Source: Bin87 sp965232895
GTDB lineage: Bacteria; Chloroflexota; Dehalococcoidia; Lucifugimonadales; UBA3495
Length of the DNA: 64,000 nucleotides
Direction of reading: 5' to 3'
Assembly (NCBI GenBank): GCA_965232895.1
Contig: OZ247430.1
Coordinates: 806,001 to 870,000, forward strand
This document shows positions 33,305 through 41,547 of this stretch, piece after piece (position 1 is the stretch's first letter; each line of letters starts with the position of its first letter). Position numbers and translations under genes: made by a program. The notes under the pieces were generated by a model. It saw only the letters and a program-made list of their open reading frames with translations, had not been told where the DNA came from and made no database searches.

Positions 33305-35755
33305 TCAGTCCAGCCTCACCGGGTCGACGTCAATCCGGCAATTCCTCGGGATGGTGCGCCCTTCCAGGAACTGCCAGATCCGGCGGCCGCGGAGCAACAG
33401 CCGCCACCGGTACCGGCCCCGAACCCGCTCCGGCAGGCAGGGCGTCGGCCCGATTATGTCAACGTCCACCCGACCTTCCCGCGCAGCCTGTTCCCGCCAG
33501 GACTGGGCCAGCTCTCCCAGGGTCTGCTGTGCGGCGCGCACGCTGAGATCGGCGCACCGGACCTGGGCGAGCCGGTTGAAAGGCGGGTTGCCCTGGAGCT
33601 GTCTCGCCGCAATTTCGATACCATAAAACGCGGCATAGTCTTGCTCAGCGGCGGCCGCGATGGCGTAGTGGTCCGGTTGGTAGGTCTGGATGAGCGCCCG
33701 CCCGGGCACGCTGCCCCGGCCGGACCTGCCCGCCACCTGGCAGAGCAACGCAAACGCCCGCTCTCCGGCGCGAAAATCCGGCAGGTTCAGTCCCAGGTCC
33801 GCCAGCAGCACGGCAGACAGCGTGACGTTGGGCAGGTCCAATCCGCGAGCCACCATCTGGGTGCCCACCAGGACCTGCGCCTGCCCACTGGCCAAACGTT
33901 CCATCGCCGCCTCCAGCTCCGTCGGATTTCGAACCGAATCCGAGTCCCAACGCTCAACGGTGACGCCGGGATAGCGTTCCTGCAACTCCGCCGTGATCGT
34001 TTCCGTCCCGGCGCCCATTTCCCGTATCCTGCCCCCGCGACACTGCGGGCAGGCCCGAGGCAATCGCCGTTGCAGGTTGCAGTAGTGGCAGATCAGCCGA
34101 CCCGCCTCACGATGAAAGGCGTAGGTCACGGAGCACCGGCTGCAATTGATCGCGCACCCGCAATCCCGGCATTGCATGAACGCCGCGCTTCCCCGGCGAT
34201 TTAGAAAGAGGACCGCCTGCTGGCCGGCGGCGATGGTCGAGTCCAGAGTTTTGGCGAGGTCGCGGCTGAAAACACTGCGGTTGCCTTCCCGCAGTTCCCG
34301 GCGCATGTCAATCACGCTGATTTCAGGCAGGGGCGTCGCGCTTCCATCGGAGCGCGGCACTCGCTTCGGCAATCCCAACAGGTGATGCCGGCCCCGCGAT
34401 GCCTCGTGGTACGTGCTCACGTCGGGCGTGGCCGAACCCATGACCACCACCGCTCCGGAGCGACGAGCCAGCGCCAGGGCCGCGTCCCGCGCGTGATAGT
34501 AAGGAGGGTGCTCATCCTGCTTGTAAGACGGTTCGTGCTCCTCGTCGACAATGATGATGCCCGGATCAATTACCGGAGCGAACAGCGCGCTGCGGGGACC
34601 CACGACCACGTCGGCCAACCCGTCGCGAATGTTCCACCACTGCTCGAACCGCTGCCGCTCGGTGAGGCGATGGTGCAGGACGGCAACACGCCCGGGAAAG
34701 CGGTCGTTCACCGCGCCAACCGTCTGCGGCGTCAGCGAGATCTCCGGCACCAGGTAAATCGCCTGCTTGCCCTGCTCCACCGCATGGGCGATGGCTCTCA
34801 GGTACACCTCGGTCTTGCCGCTGCCGGTAACGCCATGCAGCAGAAAGCTGCGTGGCAGCAGATCCGGATCGTCCAGGGCCGCGGTGATCCCGGCCACGGC
34901 TTGATCCTGAGCCGCGGTCAGCAGATCCGGCGGCGGGTTGGACGGAGTCACGCCAGGAGGAACCTCGGGCGCCAGTCGCTGCCATTCCTCAGCCACCAAG
35001 CCGCGCTGGAGTAGGACGTCGGCTGCGGTCCCCAAGCGGCCGGCGACGCCCGTGGTGTCGTAGCCGGCCGTCGACTCCCGCACCGCCGCCAGCAACTCGA
35101 CCTGACGCGACCCCCGCATCGGCGGTAGATCTGCCCCTTCGTCGTTGGAATCGGGGAAGTGACCCGGAATTAGCAATCGGCGATACCGGTGCGATCGCGG
35201 TCGCGGCAGGCTGACCTCTTTGCGCACCAGACCGCGCGACACTAGCCGTTGCAGTTCCCGTCGGGCGACGTTGGCGCGGTTTGGGTCGATGCGTTTCAGG
35301 AACGTGATTTCCTCCCAGGCCGTGGAGGAGTCGACCAGTTCCCGCCACGCGACACGCGTGGGTTCACGGAAGGACGCCAACTCACCGGCATCCGCGACGC
35401 CGGAGATCGCGGTCAGTCTTGACCGCTGCTGCGCACGAAAGCCGGGCGGCAGCATTGGCGCGACGGCCTCAAAGGGGGAGCACCGGTAGGTTTGCCCCAG
35501 CCATTCGGCCAGCTCCAGCCCCAGCGAACCGACCAGGGGCGACGGTTCCACCGGGTGCAGGAGGTCCCGAGTTTCCTCTTCCGACACTGCCGACGCATCC
35601 GCCAGGCTGAGCACCAGCCCCTGCACGACGTTGCGGCCGAATTGGACCCACACCAACTGCCCGCGTTCCACCGGCAGATACCGCGGAACCCGATAGGAAA
35701 AAGTCTTTCCCGGCGGGATCCAGTCAGCGTCTATGGCGACATCGGCGTAGTTCAC
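33305..35755 (-). CDS. priA: Primosomal protein N' (replication restart helicase PriA)
   Basis: An 816-residue superfamily 2 helicase for replication restart. The N-terminal 3'-DNA binding region is NYADVAIDADWIPPGKTFSY. Walker A is HGVTGSGKTEVYLRAI, Walker B IIVDEEHEPSYKQDEHPPY and motif V GTQMVARGLDLPNV. Zinc-binding cysteine pairs CRDCGCAINCSRC and CHYCN, CPQC are present. The Walker-B box and the eight cysteines together are diagnostic. GTG 35755 was chosen because VNYADV is the usual opening; the frame upstream is unrelated. The gene stands between rplS and a MITE. Confidence 0.97.
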   Translation of the reverse strand: MNYADVAIDADWIPPGKTFSYRVPRYLPVERGQLVWVQFGRNVVQGLVLSLADASAVSEEETRDLLHPVEPSPLVGSLGLELAEWLGQTYRCSPFEAVAPMLPPGFRAQQRSRLTAISGVADAGELASFREPTRVAWRELVDSSTAWEEITFLKRIDPNRANVARRELQRLVSRGLVRKEVSLPRPRSHRYRRLLIPGHFPDSNDEGADLPPMRGSRQVELLAAVRESTAGYDTTGVAGRLGTAADVLLQRGLVAEEWQRLAPEVPPGVTPSNPPPDLLTAAQDQAVAGITAALDDPDLLPRSFLLHGVTGSGKTEVYLRAIAHAVEQGKQAIYLVPEISLTPQTVGAVNDRFPGRVAVLHHRLTERQRFEQWWNIRDGLADVVVGPRSALFAPVIDPGIIIVDEEHEPSYKQDEHPPYYHARDAALALARRSGAVVVMGSATPDVSTYHEASRGRHHLLGLPKRVPRSDGSATPLPEISVIDMRRELREGNRSVFSRDLAKTLDSTIAAGQQAVLFLNRRGSAAFMQCRDCGCAINCSRCSVTYAFHREAGRLICHYCNLQRRLPRACPQCRGGRIREMGAGTETITAELQERYPGVTVERWDSDSVRNPTELEAAMERLASGQAQVLVGTQMVARGLDLPNVTLSAVLLADLGLNLPDFRAGERAFALLCQVAGRSGRGSVPGRALIQTYQPDHYAIAAAAEQDYAAFYGIEIAARQLQGNPPFNRLAQVRCADLSVRAAQQTLGELAQSWREQAAREGRVDVDIIGPTPCLPERVRGRYRWRLLLRGRRIWQFLEGRTIPRNCRIDVDPVRLD

Positions 35756-35814
35756 GGTGCGACCTTGTTTTCCACCCCTTCCCTCGGGACCGGCGTGAGT
35801 CGCAGGATGTGATA

Positions 35815-35860
35815 ATGCAAAACCGCCGCAACCGCACCGGTAAAGGGTGCGGGCGGCGGT
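35815..35860 (-). terminator. Rho-independent terminator after rplS
   Basis: On the minus strand ACCGCCGC pairs with GCGGCGGT and the inner GCACC segments pair around a seven-base loop; the stem is followed by TTTTGCATT. It lies about 20 bp beyond the rplS stop. Confidence 0.8.
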
Positions 35861-35880
35861 CGACGCTTCGAATGAGTTGC

Positions 35881-36240
35881 CTACCGGTTGGCGCGGTAAG
35901 TCGTCCGTTCCTTGATGCGCGCCGCACGTCCCTGTCGCCCTCGCAGGTAATAGAGCTTGGCCCTTCGCACCTTGCCCTGCCGGGTCACTTCCAGCGACTC
36001 GATCAGCGGGGAGTGCAGCGGGAAGACGCGCTCGATGCCGATGCCGGCGGTGATGCGGCGCACCGTAAAGTTGGCGGCCGGCCCGGTACCGTGGGTGCGC
36101 CGGATGCACACCCCCTGGAAGGCCTGCACACGTTCACGGGTACCCTCCCGAATCCGGAAGTTTACGCGAACCGTGTCGCCAGGACCGAATTCGGGGATAT
36201 TTTCGTTGACCTCTGGGGGAACGAGTTCAGATGCTTTCAT
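35881..36240 (-). CDS. rplS: 50S ribosomal protein L19
   Basis: A 119-residue ribosomal protein of the large subunit near the 30S interface. The family features are GDTVRVNFRIREG (about 22-34), QAFQGVCIRRT, FTVRRITAGIGIERVFPLHS and RRAKLYYLRGRQGRAARIKE, which is the L19 signature. ATG 36240 starts MKASELVPPEV; an open frame extends to 36300 but lacks conservation. It is followed by a terminator, then priA. Confidence 0.97.
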   Translation of the reverse strand: MKASELVPPEVNENIPEFGPGDTVRVNFRIREGTRERVQAFQGVCIRRTHGTGPAANFTVRRITAGIGIERVFPLHSPLIESLEVTRQGKVRRAKLYYLRGRQGRAARIKERTTYRANR

Positions 36241-36353
36241 GGTAAATCCAAGCATTGCAGTGAATTTTGTATCTATGGTGAAATGGCCCCTCCACTGCAT
36301 TAGCAGCAGGTGGCGGTGAATATTCTATCACAAGCGCTACCCGCGGCCCTGAT

Positions 36354-36653
36354 TTAGTTCCCATCGATAAAACCGATGCTGTCAAGGTAAACGGCTCGGT
36401 CATCTTCGACCACGTAATATCCAATCTCGAAGACCCTGGCCAATGCTATGGTGCGACTGTCGCAAGGCGTACCTGGCTGCCACCGGCCCGAGTAGGGCTG
36501 CTGCGCCAGCAGCATTTTGACGAACAGCAAATCTGAAGGCGCCACCATCGGATTTAGATTTCCCAGCTGAATTTCCCTGCTCCAGTCAGCATCAAACTGG
36601 GTGGTCTCCCGGACTTCGTACGGGGGCCTGTTGCCGGGCACGTCTCTCAGCAA
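36354..36653 (-). CDS. Putative RelE-like toxin partner of the Panacea protein
   Basis: A 99-residue protein that overlaps the 3' end of the Panacea gene by 62 bp on the same strand. The pattern QFDADWSREIQLGN at the N-terminus and GYYVVEDDRAVYLDSIGFID at the C-terminus resembles the strand-rich RelE/ParE fold, but the match is loose and no catalytic residues can be assigned. The context, a short gene overlapping a DUF4065 protein, is what supports a toxin role. Only the ATG at 36653 gives this frame. Confidence 0.5.
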   Translation of the reverse strand: MLRDVPGNRPPYEVRETTQFDADWSREIQLGNLNPMVAPSDLLFVKMLLAQQPYSGRWQPGTPCDSRTIALARVFEIGYYVVEDDRAVYLDSIGFIDGN

Positions 36654-37191
36654 TGCTTTTCCCCCTCCTAACCCCGTCCGCGCTCAACGGCGGGGCAGAA
36701 ATTCCGGACGCCTCATACGGAATCGTGTCGCCGTCATCCGTCGTAAACCAGGCCGCTTCCTCCTGTACGTATTCCTCAATCCCCGCGAAGTTGAAGCCGG
36801 CGAATCGTTTCACCTGCCCCGCCAGAATCGCACAATCTTCCGGCGTAAGGACGCCGTCCCTGACCGACCGCTGAGGATAAATCAGGTTGCGTCCGTGATC
36901 CTTGCGACCTTCTCGCGGGTGACTGCCAAATATCTGCACATCGCCGGCCGTTAGCATCTTTTTTTTCAACGTCTGCCAGTTCTCAGGAAACGGGCCGTGG
37001 GGATAGTGGACATACATGGTGCCGGTGATTGGCGCACCGTGCTGTCTATAGGCTTCACAGTCGGCGTAGTACAGCAGCTTGTACACCTTGCGTTCGCCGA
37101 AGTAAGCGTCAGCCTTGGATTGTTCGGCCATGTAGATGACCGCTTCGATCACCTTGTCCGGATCCTGCGTAAAATGGGCTGGCGTTTCCAT
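36592..37191 (-). CDS. Panacea (DUF4065/SocA-like) domain protein, probable antitoxin
   Basis: A 199-residue protein with the Panacea domain: VIYMAEQSKADAYFGERKVY then KLLYYADCEAYRQHGAPITG, and HYPHGPFPENWQTLKKKM, the family core found in SocA and phage/prophage relatives. Panacea domains act as antitoxins for many unrelated toxins. The second half has VLTPEDCAILAGQVKRFAGF and then a polar tail that overlaps the next gene. ATG 37191 is preceded by AGGCGGCC, a weak site. The overlap of 62 bp with the following small gene suggests a bicistronic pair. Confidence 0.8.
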   Translation of the reverse strand: METPAHFTQDPDKVIEAVIYMAEQSKADAYFGERKVYKLLYYADCEAYRQHGAPITGTMYVHYPHGPFPENWQTLKKKMLTAGDVQIFGSHPREGRKDHGRNLIYPQRSVRDGVLTPEDCAILAGQVKRFAGFNFAGIEEYVQEEAAWFTTDDGDTIPYEASGISAPPLSADGVRRGKSIAERRARQQAPVRSPGDHPV

Positions 37192-37234
37192 GCTGGCCGC
37201 CTCCTGGACTGCAATAGCTCTTTATACGATCCGG

Positions 37235-37281
37235 GAACAAAACGATGCGCCCCGCAACAATGTTGTGTTGGGGACGCATCG
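37235..37281 (-). terminator. Rho-independent terminator after the NHL gene
   Basis: On the minus strand CGATGCGTCCCC pairs, with one bulged base, with GGGGCGCATCG, and is followed by TTTTGTT. It lies 40 bp beyond the stop of the gene at 37320-38195. Confidence 0.8.
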
Positions 37282-37319
37282 CCGACTTACAACGCTGGCG
37301 ATAACCAGGCGATATCGTC

Positions 37320-38195
37320 CTACTGCCGCACGTACTTGTCCACCCGCTCCTGGGCGCCCAACGCCATGTAGATGTTGCCGTGAGGATCGACCCAGCTGCC
37401 GTGGGCGGACTGGGAGTCCCAGCGGGCCAGCACGTTGCCGTCAGGGTCCATGATGCTGACGCGGGGAGACGTGCCATTCACGCCGCCCTCGCTGATGACC
37501 AGGTTATCCTCGCTGTCTATGGAGATATCCAGCGGCCGCCGCATGTCCTCCCACATGGTGATGTACTCGCCGTCGGACGAATAGATCTGCATCCGGTTGT
37601 TTTCGCGGTCGCAAAGGTAGAGATTGCCGTTGGGATGCGCCACGATGCTGTGGGGCAGGTGGAACTCGCCCGGGCCGCCCTTGCCCGGCTCGCCCCACGA
37701 CTGCTTCAGCTCTCCGTCGCGGGAGAACCGGTGCACCCTGGCGTTGCGATATCCATCCGAGACGTACAGGTCACCGTTGGGCGCGGGCACGATCTCCGTG
37801 GGATAGTTGAACGGGCCGGCCGAGCGCGGGCAAACCTCGCCGGGCACCTCGCAGCCGGTATCCGAGTGGACGCCCCGGTCGCCGATGACCTGGATAGGCT
37901 TGCCGTCCAGCGTGAAGATGACGCACACCGAGTCGGTGCGGTCAGTGATGTACACGATGTCGTCCTGGATGTAGATGCCGTGGGCTTCGTCAATGGCCCG
38001 CAACCCCCAGGAGCCCAGGTAGTTGCCGCCCGGCCCGAAGATCAGCACGGGAGGGTCCTTGCGCTGGAACACATAGACCCGATCTTGTGAGTCAGTGGCC
38101 ACCGCCGAGGCGTTGCCCATGGTCATGCCCTCGGGCAGGCGCGCCCAGTTCTCTTCGAGGGTGTAGGTGTACTTGCCGGAGCCTACGGTGGTCAT
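37320..38195 (-). CDS. NHL-repeat beta-propeller protein
   Basis: A 291-residue protein made of NHL repeats, for example AIDEAHGIYIQDDIVYITDR, GELKQSWGEPGKGGPGEFHL, PNGNLYLCDRENNRMQIYSS and LARWDSQSAHGSWVDPHGNI. It probably folds as a six-bladed propeller like peptidyl-alpha-hydroxyglycine amidating-lyase relatives. No signal peptide is obvious. The function is unknown. A paralog of 315 residues lies at 58175-59122 with the same opening (VGxGxYTYxxxExWxxLPxG). It has its own terminator. RBS AGGAGG precedes the ATG. Confidence 0.88.
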   Translation of the reverse strand: MTTVGSGKYTYTLEENWARLPEGMTMGNASAVATDSQDRVYVFQRKDPPVLIFGPGGNYLGSWGLRAIDEAHGIYIQDDIVYITDRTDSVCVIFTLDGKPIQVIGDRGVHSDTGCEVPGEVCPRSAGPFNYPTEIVPAPNGDLYVSDGYRNARVHRFSRDGELKQSWGEPGKGGPGEFHLPHSIVAHPNGNLYLCDRENNRMQIYSSDGEYITMWEDMRRPLDISIDSEDNLVISEGGVNGTSPRVSIMDPDGNVLARWDSQSAHGSWVDPHGNIYMALGAQERVDKYVRQ

Positions 38196-38260
38196 GATCA
38201 GCCTCCTGTGTCGGGTTGACGATCTCCAACGGAACGGCCGCGGAGCAGGTCTATTTCAAA

Positions 38261-38809
38261 TCAGTTGTCGGCGGCTACTGTCTCTACATCAGGCGGAGCC
38301 GCGAAGACCGGCGGACTGCCATCCTGATGCGAGTGGTTGGCGAGAGCCGACAAAATTCGTTCAGTGCTACGGCGCATTTCCTCCCGCAACGCTTCGTTGC
38401 TGCGCTGCATTTCCTCCCGCAACGCTTCATTGCTGCGCTGCATTTCCTCCCGCAACGCTTCATTGCTGCGCTGCATTTCCTCCCGCAATGCTTCATTGCT
38501 GCGCTGTACCTGTACGCGCAGGTTATCAATTTTCTGATCCAGAAGTTCACACCTGCTGTCGATCTTCTCGCCCAGCACTTCACATCTGCTATCGATCTTC
38601 TCGTCCAGACGCCCGACTTCAGTGCTAAGCCGGGATACGTTCTCGTTAATGTAGCTGATCTCAGTTCGGAGGCCGGCGAGTTCGGTCTGCAGCGAGCCCC
38701 GTTCTCTGGCCAGGCTATAGAGCCGGGCCCATATTGCCGTCAACGCGGCCACTACTGTGGCAACCAGAGCGGCATAAACGGCGAGCATTGTAGCCAACAG
38801 TGGGGTCAT
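38261..38809 (-). CDS. Membrane-anchored coiled-coil protein with internal repeats
   Basis: A 182-residue protein with an N-terminal membrane helix (LLATMLAVYAALVATVVAAL, residues 4-23) and a long coiled coil. Four identical 11-residue units, QRSNEALREEM, occupy residues about 102-145, and two copies of EKIDSRCE(V/L)L lie before them. Each Cys of the latter could form interchain bonds. The pattern (DUF-like 'EISYINENVSRLSTEVGRL') resembles small bacterial membrane coiled-coil proteins of unknown function. The start ATG 38809 has no strong ribosome binding site. Confidence 0.7.
   Translation of the reverse strand: MTPLLATMLAVYAALVATVVAALTAIWARLYSLARERGSLQTELAGLRTEISYINENVSRLSTEVGRLDEKIDSRCEVLGEKIDSRCELLDQKIDNLRVQVQRSNEALREEMQRSNEALREEMQRSNEALREEMQRSNEALREEMRRSTERILSALANHSHQDGSPPVFAAPPDVETVAADN
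38375..38506 (-). repeat. 33-bp in-frame tandem repeat, four copies
   Basis: Units at 38375-38407, 38408-38440, 38441-38473 and 38474-38506 are nearly identical (single-base differences). Each encodes 11 residues (QRSNEALREEM), so copy number changes would preserve the frame. Confidence 0.93.
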
Positions 38810-38891
38810 TTCAGATACCCTGGACTCAAAATCCGACGGCCCGTGCTTTTGCTCGCCATTCTAACAGCGCCTGGCAGTGTCATGGCGCAGA

Positions 38892-39767
38892 TCAGCGGTC
38901 GAAGAAACCATTGTTGATGTGCTCCCGGATGGTGTCCGCCACCAGTTCGGGACGTTGCAATGGCACGTCGTGGATGCTGTCTTCCAGCCAAACGGTCTCG
39001 CTCACCGGCAGAAGCGATGCCGCCCTGGCCATGGACTCTTCGCGCCGGAACCGCCGGTCCATGGCGTCGGGCGTGGACTGCCGCGCCGGCAGCATCAGCA
39101 CCGGACACTGCAAGGTCGGGTAGAGCTGCGAAGGCTTGTGGTCCCACAGCGCGTCGATGATGCGCAGGTGGTTCTCCCGCCGCAAGTTGGACTGGATGGT
39201 GCCGTCCTCGAGCACGCGGAAGTTGGCCAGCACTGCTTCGACCACCGTTTCCGAGGGGTTCGGCCCGAAGCGCGCGCCGGACACGACGCGTTCGCGCATC
39301 ATGTCCGGCGTGAATCCGGTGAAGATCGGCGGAGCCATGTCCTCGCGAGCCTGCTCCGGCGACCAGCCGGGCCGCGCCGACGGCTCGATGGTTCCGCCGT
39401 CGACGAAGATCAGGCCCGACGCCATATCCGGTTGGGCCGCGGCCAACTCCAACGCCACGTCCGCGCCCCACGAGTGGCCCGCCACGATGGGCCGCTCCCA
39501 TCCCAGGCGCTTGATGAACGCCGCCGCGTCCCCGGACACCGTGGCAAAGTCATAGCCCTCGTCCACCTGCACCGACTGGCCGTGGCCTCGCTGGTCCAGC
39601 GCAACCACGCGGAACTGTTCCGCCAGTTGCGGCGCCACCAGGTCCCAGATGTGGCAGGTTGACGCCAATCCGTGCAGCAGCAGCAGCGGTCGTCCGTCGC
39701 CGCCCCAGTCACGGTAGTGAAAGGGAAGGCCGCGCAGGTCGATGTAACAGTCGTTAGGGGTAGGCAT
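38892..39767 (-). CDS. Alpha/beta hydrolase
   Basis: A 291-residue alpha/beta-fold hydrolase. The oxyanion motif LLLLHGLASTCHIWDL is near residue 35, and the nucleophile elbow is VAGHSWGADVALELA (Ser about 96). The acid could be in FVDGGTIEPS or the Asp near QSTPDAMDRRF, and the catalytic His is in EDSIHDVPLQRPELV. These fit the esterase/epoxide hydrolase family; the substrate is unknown. ATG 39767 (MPTPNDCYID) was chosen; the upstream frame lacks conservation. Confidence 0.9.
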   Translation of the reverse strand: MPTPNDCYIDLRGLPFHYRDWGGDGRPLLLLHGLASTCHIWDLVAPQLAEQFRVVALDQRGHGQSVQVDEGYDFATVSGDAAAFIKRLGWERPIVAGHSWGADVALELAAAQPDMASGLIFVDGGTIEPSARPGWSPEQAREDMAPPIFTGFTPDMMRERVVSGARFGPNPSETVVEAVLANFRVLEDGTIQSNLRRENHLRIIDALWDHKPSQLYPTLQCPVLMLPARQSTPDAMDRRFRREESMARAASLLPVSETVWLEDSIHDVPLQRPELVADTIREHINNGFFDR

Positions 39768-39817
39768 GTGCAGAAAACTCTCGAAGTGGCTTGGCGGCAT
39801 TTTAGCACGGGGCCGCC

Positions 39818-39826
39818 TGCTATAAT
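39818..39826 (+). promoter_or_regulatory. Probable extended -10 promoter for the ABM gene
   Basis: TGCTATAAT (39818-39826) has TATAAT and a TGn extension, 62 bp upstream of the start at 39889. No -35 is visible at standard spacing. Confidence 0.5.
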
Positions 39827-39888
39827 TCTGCCCGGCGGCCGATCCGAACCGTCTCACGCCGCCCCAATTCACAGGAGGAATCCCGACC

Positions 39889-40227
39889 ATGTACGCCATT
39901 TTCGTCACCATCAACATCAAGGACGGCTACGCCGACGAGTTCTCCAAGGCCAGCCTGGGCGACGGCCAGGGCAGCGTCCGCGACGAGGAAAACTGCTTCC
40001 GCTTCGACATCCTGCGCAGCCCTGACAACCCCAACCAGTTCTACCTGTACGAGGTGTACGCCAACCGCGAGGCTCACGCCACACACCGCGAGCAGCCCCA
40101 CTACGTCGCCTGGCGCTCCGCCGTCGAGCATATGTTTGAGGGCGACCTTGGCCGCGTGGAAATGGAGACTGTGTTCCCCTCGGACGACGGCTGGCGCGCC
40201 CAGAAGCCGGGTCTGGTGAACTGGTAG
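39889..40227 (+). CDS. Antibiotic biosynthesis monooxygenase-like domain protein
   Basis: A 112-residue protein of the ABM (dimeric alpha/beta barrel) family, seen in LsrG, YgiN and polyketide monooxygenases. NIKDGYADEFSKAS, DILRSPDNPNQFYLYEVYAN and EAHATHREQPHYVAWRSAVE match the pattern. It may be an oxygenase or an isomerase on an unknown small molecule. The GGAGGAA Shine-Dalgarno (39874-39880) is excellent. The next gene starts with a GTG overlapping the stop, so they form an operon with the ATL gene further on. Confidence 0.9.
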   Translation: MYAIFVTINIKDGYADEFSKASLGDGQGSVRDEENCFRFDILRSPDNPNQFYLYEVYANREAHATHREQPHYVAWRSAVEHMFEGDLGRVEMETVFPSDDGWRAQKPGLVNW

Positions 40228-40817
40228 TGCTATTCCCGTTCTATCGCGGCGAGCTGAACGCGGCGCAGGTCATCGCCGGATCTGCCTTCGTCGCTGTCGC
40301 CCTCTTCGCCTGGGCGGTAGGACTGCAAGCGATCACCCCACCCGACCCTGACATCTATCTGGCCCGTCCCTTCTGGCTGCTCTGGCAGTTGGGGGCGCTG
40401 GGTATCGCCTTTGCCGGGGCGTGGCGACTCTGGCTGGGCTCGCGTCGAGTGGCCTGGACGCGCAGCCTGGCGCTGGGGTTTCTCACGCTGGCTATTTTCC
40501 TGAACGCCTACACCGACTGGTTCGGGGAGTATGATGGCGAAGTGTGGCAAGTGGTCAATCCGCTGTTCGTCGCTTTCGCCAGTGTGGCGGTCGTGACCCT
40601 GTGGCGCTGCGGATGCGCCGCCGGCCGGATCGGAGCCGCCATGATAGCGGCGCTGGCGGTCGTGGATTTGGCCAACGCCTACTTCATTGACAGTGGCGTC
40701 GTTTGGCAGATACTAAACCCGCTGATGATGCTCGCGGCGCTGGCCTGGGCGGCCGGCGCCAGTCCCTCCGGGGTGTCCGCAACCGCTGGCTCGGAGCGGG
40801 AGTCTCCGGATGCCTGA
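40227..40817 (+). CDS. Hypothetical multi-pass membrane protein
   Basis: A 196-residue protein with about five hydrophobic helices: VIAGSAFVAVALFAWAVGLQ, LLWQLGALGIAFAGAWRL, LALGFLTLAIFLNAY, LFVAFASVAVVTLWRCG and MIAALAVVDLANAY. No family is recognised. It starts with GTG 40227, overlapping the ABM stop, and ends 8 bp inside the ATL gene, so its translation is coupled to both neighbours. Confidence 0.65.
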   Translation: MLFPFYRGELNAAQVIAGSAFVAVALFAWAVGLQAITPPDPDIYLARPFWLLWQLGALGIAFAGAWRLWLGSRRVAWTRSLALGFLTLAIFLNAYTDWFGEYDGEVWQVVNPLFVAFASVAVVTLWRCGCAAGRIGAAMIAALAVVDLANAYFIDSGVVWQILNPLMMLAALAWAAGASPSGVSATAGSERESPDA

Positions 40818-41193
40818 CGCTCCCGCAGCGCCGCCGGTTTACGATCGCGTCCTGGAAGTAGTGCGGCAGATACCGCACGGCCAGGTGGCGACCTACGGCC
40901 AGATTGCCCAGATCGTCGGCGGTTGCACGCCGCGCATGGTGGGCTTCTGCCTGGCGTCGCTGGACAGATATCCCGAGGAGCAGCGCCGCAAAATTCCATG
41001 GCATCGGGTCATCAACGCCCAAGGCAAGATCAGCCCCCGCGGCGAGGGCCTGGGCGCGCTGCTGCAACGCGAACTGCTGGAAGAAGAGGGCGTCGAGTTC
41101 AGCGACGCCGACCGCATCAGCTTCCGCCGCTTCGGCTGGCTGGACCCCTACGAGGGGGAAGCGCTGAAGTCCGGAAGGGGCCGGTGGGCCTGA
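40810..41193 (+). CDS. Alkyltransferase-like (ATL) protein, MGMT family
   Basis: A 127-residue protein of the MGMT fold. The N-terminus YDRVLEVVRQIPHGQVATYG and VGGCTPRMVGFCL match the DNA-binding helix region. The alkyl-acceptor PCHR motif reads IPWHRVINAQG, so the reactive Cys is a Trp. That is the definition of ATL proteins, which bind O6-alkylguanine and hand it to nucleotide excision repair rather than repair it. It is the last gene of the ABM-membrane-ATL run. Confidence 0.93.
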   Translation: MPDAPAAPPVYDRVLEVVRQIPHGQVATYGQIAQIVGGCTPRMVGFCLASLDRYPEEQRRKIPWHRVINAQGKISPRGEGLGALLQRELLEEEGVEFSDADRISFRRFGWLDPYEGEALKSGRGRWA

Positions 41194-41255
41194 GTACACC
41201 ATATTGCGAACTTTTCGCTGGGAGGTTTTCCCATAGTCGGCGCCCGTAACGCTGG

Positions 41256-41540
41256 TTACAAAGGAGACCTGTTGCCGAAACAGCCAAGCTCCTTCAATCC
41301 AGGGCAAGGTTTCCTCCAATACTCAAAGCCACTGATGCCAATCTCATAACCGTAGTCGGCGTTGCGCCGGTCCTGGGACTGCACCAACAGGGCCTGGAGA
41401 TAGTCCCGACCGCGCTCCCGCGACTCCCGACGGCCAAACAGCGGACTGAAGTAAGCGTGAAAATCCTGGAAGGCCCCGTACACCCGCTCCTCCCGTGGCC
41501 TTCGCTGTCTCGCCAGCCATCCTACCACCGCAACCGTCGT
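41256..41540 (-). pseudogene. IS701-type transposase fragment (N-terminal)
   Basis: The minus strand encodes HAYFSPLFGRRESRERGRDY then LQALLVQSQDRRNA, the N-terminal helix of IS701-family transposases (a region of the type FAPLFGRRExxxxAxxYLxGLL). It has no catalytic core and runs directly into a second unrelated tail, YEIGISGFEYWRKPCPGLKE. The fragment lies between the ATL gene and the SBP gene. Confidence 0.7.
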
Positions 41541-41547
41541 TGTAATG

